From Elusimicrobiales bacterium (GTDB lineage Bacteria > Elusimicrobiota > Elusimicrobia > Elusimicrobiales > UBA9959), in NCBI GenBank assembly GCA_024681855.1, contig JAILAB010000057.1, positions 1 to 51,740 on the forward strand: DNA of 51,740 nt, read 5' to 3'. Every line of letters begins with the position of its first letter. The stretch's first letter is position 1. Made by a program: the position numbers and the translations under genes. The notes beneath the pieces were generated by a model. The model made no database searches, had not been told where the DNA came from, and saw nothing but the letters and a program-made list of their open reading frames with translations. Positions 8,245 to 16,262 of this stretch are shown piece after piece.

Positions 8245-8709
8245 TCAGCTGGCCAACATCTCATACACAGCCTGAGGATCTGCGGCTTCAGCAATTTTTG
8301 AGACAAACTCATCTGTAAACAGAGAGTTTATGGATGAAAGGAAGTCCAAATGTTTCTGAAAAAAGGCCGAATTTCGCGGCACAAGGGAAACCAGTACGGC
8401 TTTAACCGGGGAATTGCCGCCATTGTCAAAACCCTTGCGGGATATGCCAAGCACGCTATGAATATCGCGCAGTTCCGGAAATTTAGCAAAAGCTAAATAT
8501 AAGCTTGAGGCATGAAGCTGCTGAGAATCTCCAGACATCTGCAACAGCTCTTCCAATTCAGTAGAAGCCACATCTCTGGGAACTTCATCTTTTAAATGGG
8601 ATGCCAAAAAAGACAGAGCCTCTTTCTTGCCATAGGAGCTATCTAGGGAATCATCAAGAAAAAAAATGCTTCCTGGCGTCATTAGTGAAGTAAGTGTTAT
8701 ATTGCTCAT
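8245..8709 (-). CDS. EIIA-type (PTS fructose/nitrogen class) domain protein, probably non-phosphorylatable
   Basis: The 154-residue protein has the layout of the PTS EIIA type-2 domain: an N-terminal KKEALSFLASHL helix, a middle YLAFAKFPELRDIHSVLGIS segment, then VKAVLVSLVPRNSAFFQKHLDFLSSINSLFTDE, which matches the family's strand-plus-HL-helix pattern, and a final AVYEMLAS. Aligned by eye, the phosphorylated His of the PH motif falls on F74, so phosphotransfer looks lost. It is upstream of, and in the same direction as, the APC-Usp permease, with 180 bases between. A GAGG element lies before the ATG. A regulatory role toward the permease is my inference. The start regions of this gene and the divergent kinase are only 43 bases apart. 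Confidence 0.72.
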   Translation of the reverse strand: MSNITLTSLMTPGSIFFLDDSLDSSYGKKEALSFLASHLKDEVPRDVASTELEELLQMSGDSQQLHASSLYLAFAKFPELRDIHSVLGISRKGFDNGGNSPVKAVLVSLVPRNSAFFQKHLDFLSSINSLFTDEFVSKIAEAADPQAVYEMLAS

Positions 8710-8752
8710 TGCTGCTAGCCTCTGCTTAATATATATGCTATCATTTATGAAA

Positions 8753-9694
8753 ATGTGCCGTCAATTTTCAGATTTTTCCATTGGCGTAGACCGCGGAGGA
8801 ACTCTTACGCGAGTGCTTGCATTAGGCTATGACGGTGCTCATCTGCGCGAAACACATTTTCCAACGGAAGAAGGGATAAACTCATTCACTAAAAAACTGG
8901 CAGAAATAATAAAGGAATGGTCTGCGGAAAAAAAACCATTGGCAATCGCAAGCCGAGGGGCGCTTACCATACCGGCAGTAAGGGAAAGCATAATATCCGG
9001 CCTTGAAGGCCGCGCATCCATTAAGGCCGTTATATCCGATGCGGAAGCTGCGCATCTTGCGGCATTCGGAGAAAACAAAGGCTTGCTGCTCATTTCCGGA
9101 ACAGGCTCAGTTCTGCTAGCAGGAAAGCGTGGAGGTTTTACTATTTATGGCGGCAAAAACCCTGTTTCCGGAGATCCCGGTTCAGGCCGCTGGCTAGGCA
9201 GGCAGTGGCTAATAAAACATGGACTGCTTAAGGAAGATGAGCCCAGAAGCCATGCGGAAAGCGCCAGTTATGCCATGCTGCTTCTTTCCAAGGCAGAAAG
9301 GCACCACAACAATATAATAAGCAAAAAAGAATTACCAAGCTTAAAAAATGATGAATGCAATAATAAAGCGGCGATTGAAGAAGAGGGAAAATTCTGTCTG
9401 GAAACAGCAAGAAAAGGAGCGAAGTCGCTGGCTGGCCTGATTGCGCAAGCCGCAAAAGAAAATCCTGCATTTATTGAAGGAAATACCATAAGAGCCGCAG
9501 TGACTGGCGGAACAATGAACAGCTATTTCTATATCACGCAGATAATAGCAGCCATGCATGAAATAATGCCAAATTTGCATGCTGAGCTTTTTCCTATTCC
9601 TGAAACAGCGCAGGAGGCTGCAGCAAAGCTTGCAGCCAGGCTTGCAGGAAAACCTTCACTAAAAACACACAATAACACACAGAGAAAAAAATGA
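8753..9694 (+). CDS. BadF/BadG/BcrA/BcrD-type ATPase, probable N-acetylglucosamine (sugar) kinase
   Basis: The ASKHA-fold phosphate-binding loop IGVDRGGTLTRV lies near residues 9-20. ISDAEAAHLAAFGENKGLLLISGTGSVLLA, the metal and second phosphate segment typical of the BadF family and eukaryotic-type GlcNAc kinases, follows, then SGDPGSGRWLGRQWL, which in GlcNAc kinases surrounds the sugar site. About 313 residues is usual. The start is uncertain: ATG at 8753 has a TATCAT box 8 bases upstream, ATG at 8747 is also possible, and longer readings run into the divergent gene. It overlaps the downstream phosphatase by ATGA. The substrate is inferred from family resemblance. Confidence 0.82.
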   Translation: MCRQFSDFSIGVDRGGTLTRVLALGYDGAHLRETHFPTEEGINSFTKKLAEIIKEWSAEKKPLAIASRGALTIPAVRESIISGLEGRASIKAVISDAEAAHLAAFGENKGLLLISGTGSVLLAGKRGGFTIYGGKNPVSGDPGSGRWLGRQWLIKHGLLKEDEPRSHAESASYAMLLLSKAERHHNNIISKKELPSLKNDECNNKAAIEEEGKFCLETARKGAKSLAGLIAQAAKENPAFIEGNTIRAAVTGGTMNSYFYITQIIAAMHEIMPNLHAELFPIPETAQEAAAKLAARLAGKPSLKTHNNTQRKK

Positions 9695-10470
9695 AAGAGA
9701 CAGAAACGCTTTTAAAGGTTTTGCAGGAATGCGGAGAAATCCTTTCCTCAAAATTTAACAAGACATCTTATAAGCTTAAAGGCCGTGCCAATTTAGTTAC
9801 CGAGGCAGACATAGCTTCCCAGCAGAAAGCCATAGGCATAATATCAAAATGCTTTCCTAATGACAGCATAATAGCAGAGGAAAATTTTTCAGGAACAGTG
9901 CCATCAGGGCGGGCATGGATAATAGACCCTTTAGACGGAACAACAAATTATGCCCATGGATTTCCTATCGCAGGAATATCAGTTGCTTTTGCAAAAGAGG
10001 GGAAAACTCTTTCAGCAGGAGTTTTCAACCCTATGGGAAATGAGCTTTTTTCAGCCGAAAAAGGAAAAGGGGCTTTTCTCAACAATGAAAAAATACATGT
10101 ATCAAAAACACAGTCTGTAGAAAACGCTCTTCTTGTAACAGGCTTTCCATACGACAGAGCAGAAAAAGCAGACTATTATTTGAAATTCTTTAAGGAATTC
10201 ATGAAAAAATCCCATGATGTCAGGCGGCTTGGAGCAGCTTCTCTTGATATGTGCTGGCTGGCAGCAGGCAGAACCGACGGCTATTGGGAATTTAACTTGA
10301 AGCCATGGGACGTTGCCGCTGGCTGGCTGATAGCCGAAGAAGCCGGCGGGAAAATAAGCGATTTTTCAGGAACACCTTGGAAAATAGATGACTCTATAGG
10401 GCAACAGACTCTGGCAACAAATGGTCTCATACATGAGGAAATGCTTGAAATAATAAAACAGCTTATATAA
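9691..10470 (+). CDS. suhB: Inositol monophosphatase family protein
   Basis: This is a metal-dependent phosphomonoesterase of the IMPase/SuhB family. It contains the metal-binding AEEN at 62-65, WIIDPLDGTTNYAHGFP with D79 and D82, and the C-terminal KPWDVAAGWLIAEEAGG with the third metal Asp. At 259 residues it is the usual length. Its ATG overlaps the end of the sugar kinase. Family members act on inositol phosphates, some sugar phosphates and 3'-phosphoadenosine compounds, and E. coli SuhB also acts in rRNA transcription. The sequence does not show which applies here, and the symbol follows family resemblance only. Confidence 0.9.
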   Translation: MKETETLLKVLQECGEILSSKFNKTSYKLKGRANLVTEADIASQQKAIGIISKCFPNDSIIAEENFSGTVPSGRAWIIDPLDGTTNYAHGFPIAGISVAFAKEGKTLSAGVFNPMGNELFSAEKGKGAFLNNEKIHVSKTQSVENALLVTGFPYDRAEKADYYLKFFKEFMKKSHDVRRLGAASLDMCWLAAGRTDGYWEFNLKPWDVAAGWLIAEEAGGKISDFSGTPWKIDDSIGQQTLATNGLIHEEMLEIIKQLI

Positions 10471-10484
10471 AAGCATAAGCGCAA

Positions 10485-10838
10485 ATGACAGCAAAGCTTT
10501 TCATCTTAGCCCTAGCACTGCCAGTGCCAGCTTCCGCTTTCCTAGGCTTTATCCTGGAAAGAAAACACAAAAAATATGGCATAGGAGGCAAATGTTTTGA
10601 AGACGCATTCCCCAAAATGGCTTTGGCATATACCTTATTCTCCGTTTCAGGCCTTCTTGCGGCAGCCTTTTTCTCTGCTAAGGCTTTTATAATTGCGGAA
10701 ACAGCCTTTTTTTCTGTTCTGTTGGCATTTGCGGCAATAAATGAAATAAGGCTAAGAAAAAAACATAAAGGCAAAATACAGACCCATTGCCATTTGAGGA
10801 AAAAAAGCTATAAAAAACAAACAAAAGAAGCGGACTAA
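10485..10838 (+). CDS. Small membrane protein of unknown function
   Basis: The 117-residue protein has three hydrophobic stretches: an N-terminal FILALALPVPASAFLGFIL, then about 44-66 (ALAYTLFSVSGLLAAAFFSAK), then about 67-85 (IIAETAFFSVLLAFAAI). A strongly basic tail rich in lysine follows. No family is recognised. It starts 14 bases after the phosphatase and is probably the last gene of that unit. Its stop codon lies in the loop of the terminator hairpin. Confidence 0.6.
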   Translation: MTAKLFILALALPVPASAFLGFILERKHKKYGIGGKCFEDAFPKMALAYTLFSVSGLLAAAFFSAKAFIIAETAFFSVLLAFAAINEIRLRKKHKGKIQTHCHLRKKSYKKQTKEAD

Positions 10839-10850
10839 TCCGCTTCTTTT
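10823..10850. terminator. Bidirectional terminator with perfect 12-bp stem
   Basis: AAAAGAAGCGGA (10823-10834) pairs perfectly with TCCGCTTCTTTT (10839-10850) around a 4-base loop. Each strand ends the stem with a T tract, so it can serve both the plus-strand unit ending here and the minus-strand esterase gene. The stop codon of the small membrane protein is in the loop. Confidence 0.8.
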
Positions 10851-10897
10851 GTCTATAAGCCAAAATAAGGAACAAAAATGACAGGGCCGCAGGCGAT

Positions 10898-11692
10898 TTA
10901 AAGCAGATTTATCCTGCGGTCCGGGCCTGTTATCTTTAAGAGACCATCCTTAAACATCACGCCTTCACGGAAAGCCGTCAAATATTTCTTTATCTGAAGC
11001 AGCCAGGTATTCCAGTCATGAGGCCATTCCTCACCCCAAGGATCATACCATACGGTAATATTCCTTTTCCATAAGGCCGCAGCAAGCTCCTCTGCCTGAT
11101 CATTCCAGGCTTCCCAAGCTCCCCGGCCATGCGAAATCACATAGTAGTTTTCGCGCAGCTTGTCCAGTATCGTATTGTCATACAGATTCTGCATATATAT
11201 GGAGGGGGAATTAAAATAAATGCCTTCGTCAAAATATCCGTCCATTTCACGGGACATGGCATAAACGCCGCTAAGGCATATAGCCGCATCAAAAAATTCA
11301 GGATGCTTCAAGGAAATATTAGCAGAATGGAAAGCCCCGAAGCTATTGCCCGTGGCAATGTATTTTTCCGTCATGCCGTGCTGCTCGCGCAGGAAAGGGA
11401 TAACATCGTGCATTATGCAGCGCTCATAGTCATCCTGACGCCGTCCTATCCATTCATCGCGCACCGGCTTATACCAGGATTCCTCATCCCTGCCGTCTAC
11501 TGCAACAACAATTATCTCGCCATTCTCTATAAATTCAGACATGGCATCAATCATGCCATGATCCTCATAGTCCCAAAAACGGCCGCAGCTCGTAGGGAAA
11601 ACCATAACCGGCTTCCCGGCATGGCCGTATACTTTCATTTCAAAATCTTCATTAAGCTCTTTGCTAAAAATTTTATGGTAATTAATCTTCAT
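10898..11692 (-). CDS. Putative esterase, alpha/beta-hydrolase fold (esterase D/PF00756-like)
   Basis: This 264-residue protein has no signal peptide and should be cytoplasmic. It shows the alpha/beta-hydrolase core: KPVMVFPTSCGRFWDYED near residue 27, a strand-elbow with ATGNSFGAFHS giving nucleophile S117, and a late EEWPHDWNTW supplying the probable catalytic H225. It resembles the putative esterase family that includes esterase D and mycolyl transferases. It is transcribed divergently from an ATP-grasp ligase, with only 25 bases between start codons. The pair may make and cut, or transfer, an amide- or ester-linked metabolite; that is inference. No Shine-Dalgarno site is visible. Confidence 0.8.
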   Translation of the reverse strand: MKINYHKIFSKELNEDFEMKVYGHAGKPVMVFPTSCGRFWDYEDHGMIDAMSEFIENGEIIVVAVDGRDEESWYKPVRDEWIGRRQDDYERCIMHDVIPFLREQHGMTEKYIATGNSFGAFHSANISLKHPEFFDAAICLSGVYAMSREMDGYFDEGIYFNSPSIYMQNLYDNTILDKLRENYYVISHGRGAWEAWNDQAEELAAALWKRNITVWYDPWGEEWPHDWNTWLLQIKKYLTAFREGVMFKDGLLKITGPDRRINLL

Positions 11693-11695
11693 AGC

Positions 11696-11715
11696 AATAA
11701 TTTTATAAAATTATT
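11696..11715. promoter_or_regulatory. 20-bp perfect palindrome between divergent esterase and ATP-grasp genes
   Basis: The 25-base gap holds a perfect inverted repeat, AATAATTTTA/TAAAATTATT. It contains a TATAAA-like box readable on both strands, 8 bases before the ATP-grasp ATG and 9 before the esterase ATG. It could be a shared operator or two back-to-back -10 boxes for leaderless transcripts. AT-rich composition makes chance palindromes more likely, so this is suggestive only. Confidence 0.5.
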
Positions 11716-11717
11716 AT

Positions 11718-12878
11718 ATGAACTTCATATTTTTATCTCCTCATTTTCCTGAGAATTATTATCTTTTTTGCCGCGCTCTCAAAAAAGCCGGCTTTAACAC
11801 GCTTGCGATCGGCGAGCCTTCTTTCGGCGAACTGAAGCATGAACTAGCACAAAGCGTTGACTGGTATTATCATGTAGATGACATGCATGACTATGACTCT
11901 CTGCGTGAAGCAGTGGCCTTCTTCATAAATAAATTTGGTCCAATACGCGGCATTGATTCCCTGAATGAATACTGGCTTGAATCAGAAGCCGCGCTGCGCA
12001 CGGAATTCAACATAGAGGGAATAAAGAATGACACTATCTGCAATATCCGCAGAAAATCCTATATGAAGAAAATTTACCAGTCAGCCGGCATAAAATGCGC
12101 CAGAGGGAAACTGGTTAATTCCGCAGAAGAGACAAAGCAGTTCGCTGCCACAGTGGGCTATCCGATAATAGTAAAGCCTGATGACGGCATGGGAGCAGAC
12201 CTCACATACAATTTGGACAATGATGCCGAAGCGGACTGGTTCTTCAATGAGAAAAAACCAGAGGATCATGACATCATAGCTGAAGAATACATACAGGGAG
12301 ACATCGTAACCTTTGACGGGCTTACCGACAAGCAGGGGAACATTGTTTTCTGCACTTCGCACAATTATGATCAGGGAGTGATGGAATCGGTGCTGTCTGA
12401 CAATCACCTGTATTATTTCTCACAGCGGGAAATTCCTGCCGACTTGGAGAGAATAGGCAGAATCGCGGTTAAGGCTTTCAATGTGAAAGGCCGATTCTTC
12501 CACATGGAATTCTTCCGAATGAAAAATGGGGAAATATGCGCTTTGGAAGTAAATATGCGACCGCCGGGGGGATTCTCAATGGACATGTTCAACTATGCAT
12601 GTGACATTGACATGTATGCGGCATGGGCAGAAGTTCAGGCCAAAGGCACGGTAAACCTGCAATATGAGAGGAAATACCATACCTGCTTCATAAGCAGAAA
12701 AAACAGGCTGAATTACAGCAGAACCAATGAAGAAGCCATGCGTGAATTGGGAGACATGCTGGTATATTATAAAGAACTGCCGCCCATAATCGCAAGAGGA
12801 ATGGGAGACCAGGGCTATCTTGTTCGTGCGGAAAAAATGGAAGACATCATGAAAGCCGTGCATATCATACAAGACTGA
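11718..12878 (+). CDS. ATP-grasp carboxylate-amine ligase, specificity unknown
   Basis: The 386-residue protein has a Rossmann-like N-terminal third (MNFIFLSPHFPENYYLFC), then an ATP-grasp domain. The latter shows the lysine strand GYPIIVKPDDGMGADLTY near 155-170, the hinge-region IIAEEYIQGDIVTFDGL, and the metal-binding end HMEFFRMKNGEICALEVNMRPPGGF (Glu and Asn ligands). ATP-grasp enzymes of this shape join a carboxylate to an amine through an acyl phosphate. The closest general resemblance is to the carbamoyl-phosphate synthase L/biotin carboxylase class and peptide ligases. Substrates cannot be read from the sequence. It shares its promoter region with the divergent esterase. Confidence 0.82.
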   Translation: MNFIFLSPHFPENYYLFCRALKKAGFNTLAIGEPSFGELKHELAQSVDWYYHVDDMHDYDSLREAVAFFINKFGPIRGIDSLNEYWLESEAALRTEFNIEGIKNDTICNIRRKSYMKKIYQSAGIKCARGKLVNSAEETKQFAATVGYPIIVKPDDGMGADLTYNLDNDAEADWFFNEKKPEDHDIIAEEYIQGDIVTFDGLTDKQGNIVFCTSHNYDQGVMESVLSDNHLYYFSQREIPADLERIGRIAVKAFNVKGRFFHMEFFRMKNGEICALEVNMRPPGGFSMDMFNYACDIDMYAAWAEVQAKGTVNLQYERKYHTCFISRKNRLNYSRTNEEAMRELGDMLVYYKELPPIIARGMGDQGYLVRAEKMEDIMKAVHIIQD

Positions 12879-12893
12879 ACTGAGCCCTAGCAT

Positions 12894-12925
12894 AAAAAAA
12901 GAAGCGGTTTCCCGCTTCTTTTTTT
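12894..12925. terminator. Bidirectional terminator between convergent genes
   Basis: AAAAAAAGAAGCGG (12894-12907) pairs perfectly with CCGCTTCTTTTTTT (12912-12925) around a 4-base loop. Located between the ends of the ATP-grasp gene and the convergent parvulin gene, it can terminate both. The core stem AAGAAGCGG/CCGCTTCTT is the same as in the terminator at 10823-10850. Confidence 0.85.
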
Positions 12926-12941
12926 ATATAACAATGCCAAA

Positions 12942-13829
12942 TCAGTTAATTTTTATGTTTGCCTGACTGACTAATGAGTTTATAACTTCGCCTCTCTTGG
13001 CATTCAGCTTGTTCGCAAGTATTGCAGTTCGCAAACTTTCCTTAACCTCTTCAAGAGAAAGCTGCCTGGCGGGGCTTATGGAATTAATCTTAAAAACGCT
13101 ATACCCGCTGCCAGTAGCCATTACTCTGCTTAGCTGGCCAGGCCTCAGGCTAAATAGCTCATTCTCAATATTCTGAGGAAGCTGGCCTCTTGCAACATCG
13201 CCTACCAAGCCTTTCCTTTCCCTAAGGCCGGGATCAGCTGACCTGGCAGCTGACATTTCAGAAAAGTCAGCTTTGCTATTCTGCAAAAGCTCATCAATGA
13301 TTTGACCTGCCTCTTCCTTTGTCGGCACTATGATTTGGCTTATGTTATATGTTTCGGCCTTTACCAGTTTATCTTTGCCATTGCTGTATGCAGCTGATAT
13401 TTCACCTTCGGAAACACTTATGCCGCCAAGCTTAATAATAAGCTCATTCATTATAGCCTGATTCTTTAACCTGAGCTTAATGTCTTTTTCCGTAAGGCCT
13501 ATGCGGGCAAGATCCTTTGCCGCATCCTGCTTGGAGCGGCCTCCAAGGCTTCTCTCATAAAACGCATTTATGTTTTCATCAGAAACAGTTATTTTCTGCT
13601 TTGCGGCTTCGTCCAAAAGCACTCTTTCGGCTATAAGTTCATTAAGAATTTGATTGCCCTGAGCCTCCCAAAGCCTGACAGTAATGTCATTGGCAGTTAT
13701 TTTTTTCCCGTTTACCGTTGCCATTACTGTTTTTCCGTTTTTTAGCGCAGCAGCATGAACAGGTGATAAAGACATGCATAATGGCAAAACAGCGAAAACC
13801 GGCAATATAATAATTTTTCCTAGTCTCAT
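12942..13829 (-). CDS. Exported SurA/PpiC-like parvulin peptidyl-prolyl isomerase
   Basis: A signal peptide (MRLGKIIILPVFAVLPLCMSLSPVHA) is followed by an N-terminal SurA-like helical region (VMATVNGKKITANDITVRL; NELIAERVLLDEAAKQKITVS). A parvulin domain follows from about residue 160 (YNISQIIVPTKEEAGQIIDEL, FSEMSAARSADPGLRERKGLVGDVARGQLP, FSLRPGQLSRVMATGSGYSVFKI). It should act outside the cytoplasmic membrane, helping outer-membrane or secreted proteins fold. I chose ATG 13829, preceded by TAGGAG at 10 bases; a TTG two codons upstream is also possible. Its neighbours do not reveal its clients. Confidence 0.88.
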   Translation of the reverse strand: MRLGKIIILPVFAVLPLCMSLSPVHAAALKNGKTVMATVNGKKITANDITVRLWEAQGNQILNELIAERVLLDEAAKQKITVSDENINAFYERSLGGRSKQDAAKDLARIGLTEKDIKLRLKNQAIMNELIIKLGGISVSEGEISAAYSNGKDKLVKAETYNISQIIVPTKEEAGQIIDELLQNSKADFSEMSAARSADPGLRERKGLVGDVARGQLPQNIENELFSLRPGQLSRVMATGSGYSVFKINSISPARQLSLEEVKESLRTAILANKLNAKRGEVINSLVSQANIKIN

Positions 13830-13863
13830 AAGCAAAAAACTCCTATAAGTTTATTTAAGAAAA

Positions 13864-13885
13864 GCCTGAAAAAAAAGTCAGGCTG
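13864..13885 (-). terminator. Terminator of the GlmL/DUF6754-like operon
   Basis: AGCCTGA (13864-13870) and TCAGGCT (13879-13885) form a 7-bp stem with an 8-base loop. On the minus strand it is followed by TTTTCTT. It lies about 150 bases after the last gene of the long minus-strand operon and just before the parvulin gene, so it probably separates the two units. Confidence 0.5.
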
Positions 13886-14031
13886 TATAAAAGTATTATA
13901 AAAATAAAAAGACCAGGCATTCAAACCAAGCATTAACACGATTGAAAACCGCAAACGCAGATTCGTTCTAAGATATAAAAAAAGACATATGCTGAGTTTC
14001 AGCAAATGACTCTATTCCAGCTATGCTTTGC

Positions 14032-14763
14032 CTAAGGCTGAGCAGCGCCGGAATTTTTCTTCTTATCCATAAAATGCTTTAGCGCAAAGAAACCGACAGT
14101 AAGAATAATGATTATCGGAGTGGCAAAGGCATAAGACGCCCCTGAGAAATCGTACAGCAGGTCAAAACGGCCATAAAGCAGCGAGAAACGGGCCATAACC
14201 GTATTACCGAATGAAGCTCCGAAATAAATCATAAGGAAGTAAATTCCAATGTTTGAAGCCTTTTTCACAATGCCTTTATGCTCTACGGAGAAATAGAAAT
14301 AAGCAAGCACGCATACGGCTCCTATGGCTATTAAGAAGGAATTTATAATTGCTCCCCAGCTCATGGAGGCGAGCTGTGAAAATGGTTTTATCGTCCCGGC
14401 AATCTGCGCCATGAAGTCTGTGGCAAGATTAAGCGGAAGCACCAGGCCTGCGCCGTATCCCATAATGAATGTGAAGCCATATCTGGAAATCCATGATATG
14501 CGGGGGATAAACTGAGTAACTAGCGAAAGACCCAGCAGCACGGGAATTATTAGGACATATTCTCCCTGCATAAAAGGCTCATACGCTTTAGGAATCCAAG
14601 TTCCGTAAAGCAGAACAATAAACCACCAGCCCATGCCAACGCCTAAGTACAGATGTTCGGCAATTTTGAAAAGCGGATTGTCTTTATACAGAAAGCTGAA
14701 TAGAAATATCGTTAATCCTGCGGAAAGCCAGCCGCCAAGAATGATGGACATTGAGTTTTCCAT
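14032..14763 (-). CDS. Multi-pass membrane protein of unknown function, operon last gene
   Basis: The 243-residue protein has about seven hydrophobic segments, beginning with SIILGGWLSAGLTIFLFSFLY and ending with PIIIILTVGFFALKHFM. Conserved-looking turns include YLGVGMGWWFIVLLYGTWIP and MGYGAGLVLPLNLATDFMAQI. No family is recognised. A clear AGGAGA precedes the ATG, 3 bases after the previous stop. It is the last gene of the eight-gene operon and probably part of a membrane complex with the three genes upstream. Confidence 0.7.
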   Translation of the reverse strand: MENSMSIILGGWLSAGLTIFLFSFLYKDNPLFKIAEHLYLGVGMGWWFIVLLYGTWIPKAYEPFMQGEYVLIIPVLLGLSLVTQFIPRISWISRYGFTFIMGYGAGLVLPLNLATDFMAQIAGTIKPFSQLASMSWGAIINSFLIAIGAVCVLAYFYFSVEHKGIVKKASNIGIYFLMIYFGASFGNTVMARFSLLYGRFDLLYDFSGASYAFATPIIIILTVGFFALKHFMDKKKNSGAAQP

Positions 14764-14766
14764 GGA

Positions 14767-15588
14767 TCATTTCTCCTTTATAACGAGCAGAATCAAATTT
14801 GAAGACAGTATGAGCAGTATAACCAGCAGATGGGCCATGTTAAGGGCATCTATGCCGCTTGTGGCCTTTCCAGGCTTGCTTATCAGCGTTTCATATTCGC
14901 TAGCCCCTCGCATGCCTCCCACAAGGCCGCGTATCTGCTTATTCTGCAAATATGGGCCGAAGCCAAGCTGGCTTATAGCCGTAGTGCCGCCTATTATTGG
15001 CACGCCGTATTTGTCTCCGGCATAAGCCACCCATGCGTCAAGCATGCCGGTGCCTGTTATTTCAATCACCCCGGCTATGTCTTTATAAGTTTTTATGCCT
15101 GCCATAACAGGCATGCCGCGCACATCATTCCCTTCCGCATCTTTGTCATAGGCTTTATATATGTCTATGCTCATCTGAGTCATTGCGGCCATATAGTTAG
15201 GATTATATGGCATTATTACATAATCCTTGCCATATTCCTTGCCGTATTCAGCCGGAACCGTCTGATTAAGCTCCTCAATCATGCCTGGGGCGCCTGATAT
15301 GAATGTTAGTATCAGAACTCTTACATCCTTGCTGAACAGGTGGCGCAGGGCAGCGACCGCCTGAGGATGAAGCTCAGGCTTTGTGGATGGATCATAATCC
15401 GTGCCGAGTATCACTGCCTGGCCAGGCTTAAGTTTTTCCACAAAATCATAGAAATCCCTTACGCTCTGCTGCGATGTTTTGCCGGAAAGGCCAAAGGGAT
15501 GTATTATGGGCCATACCATAACTGCGGTAAGCAGCAGGAATATCCAGCGGCGGTCTATTCTTAAGAATCTTCTTAATTTATCTTTCAT
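14767..15588 (-). CDS. Membrane protein with large extracytoplasmic domain, unknown function
   Basis: The 273-residue protein starts at the ATG at 15588, directly after the preceding TGA (TGAAATG) and with GGGA upstream; an upstream in-frame ATG would overlap that gene. One membrane segment near residues 14-33 (IFLLLTAVMVWPIIHPFG) and another at the C-terminus (LLVILLILSSNLILLVI) bracket a domain of about 210 residues that should lie outside the membrane. Within it are AVILGTDYDPSTKPELHPQA, VRVLILTFISGAPG, MPYNPNYMAAMTQM and GVPIIGGTTAISQLGFGPYL. I do not recognise a family. The two-anchor layout and tight spacing suggest a subunit of the complex encoded by this operon. Confidence 0.7.
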   Translation of the reverse strand: MKDKLRRFLRIDRRWIFLLLTAVMVWPIIHPFGLSGKTSQQSVRDFYDFVEKLKPGQAVILGTDYDPSTKPELHPQAVAALRHLFSKDVRVLILTFISGAPGMIEELNQTVPAEYGKEYGKDYVIMPYNPNYMAAMTQMSIDIYKAYDKDAEGNDVRGMPVMAGIKTYKDIAGVIEITGTGMLDAWVAYAGDKYGVPIIGGTTAISQLGFGPYLQNKQIRGLVGGMRGASEYETLISKPGKATSGIDALNMAHLLVILLILSSNLILLVIKEK

Positions 15589-15589
15589 T

Positions 15590-16261
15590 TCAGTCCCTGC
15601 CCATATATTGTCTTTCAATTCCGAATATAATCTTTAAGGAAGTTACCGCAGCGCCGATTGTAATTCCTATCATGATTCCGCGTTTTGCCGCTACGCTAGG
15701 CACCTGCATTATCCATTGTATTATATCGCCTATTCCGCATATTCCAGTCCAGCCTAACATGGCATCCCAAAGCATCTGCCCCGCAGGGACATTTCCAAGG
15801 ATAAGTATAAATGCGGCAATAAAAAGCACAAATGCCTGAACGGATTTTATTCGGAATGAGCGGAAAGCCGTTGAGACTATATAAAAAGCCAAAACGGCGA
15901 ACATTGTGGCAGCAAGCGGATTATAAAGATATCTGAATGCCCAGCCCAGCGATGTAAGAACACCGTCTTTAGCCTGCGCGCCATGACTTATTATTCCAGG
16001 AATAACTACAGCAAAGAAGCCTATGAATACAAACAGGCTATAGCCCCAGCCGTCAACGCGTTTAGCTATTTTTTTATAATGCGTCATGAGAAGGCTGATA
16101 AGGCCTAGCAGGAAAGCGAAGCCTGAGACAATCACTTCCCACTGGTTAAGCGTGCTGAGATAAGCGGAAGATGCCTTCGCCGGCACATAATAGGTAGCCA
16201 AAGTCAGCAGACCGACAATTGTAACGATAGCTAATGGAATGTATTTTTTAATTATAAGCAT
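15590..16261 (-). CDS. Multi-pass membrane protein of unknown function
   Basis: The 223-residue protein has about six hydrophobic segments: YIPLAIVTIVGLLTLATYYV, VSGFAFLLGLISLLM, YSLFVFIGFFAVVIPGI, LAATMFAVLAFYIV, AFVLFIAAFILILG, and a C-terminal IMIGITIGAAVTSLKIIFG. A loop with GNVPAGQMLWDAMLGWTGICGIGDIIQW may line a pore or subunit interface, but that is guesswork. It begins one base after the DUF6754-like gene and ends two bases before the next ATG, so translation is probably coupled. Confidence 0.7.
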   Translation of the reverse strand: MLIIKKYIPLAIVTIVGLLTLATYYVPAKASSAYLSTLNQWEVIVSGFAFLLGLISLLMTHYKKIAKRVDGWGYSLFVFIGFFAVVIPGIISHGAQAKDGVLTSLGWAFRYLYNPLAATMFAVLAFYIVSTAFRSFRIKSVQAFVLFIAAFILILGNVPAGQMLWDAMLGWTGICGIGDIIQWIMQVPSVAAKRGIMIGITIGAAVTSLKIIFGIERQYMGRD

Positions 16262-16262
16262 A

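Noticed and set aside
8094-8312. Open frame of 72 codons on the minus strand
   Set aside because: It overlaps the end of the EIIA-like gene in another frame, has no protein-like pattern or Shine-Dalgarno site, and lies over the leader region of the permease.
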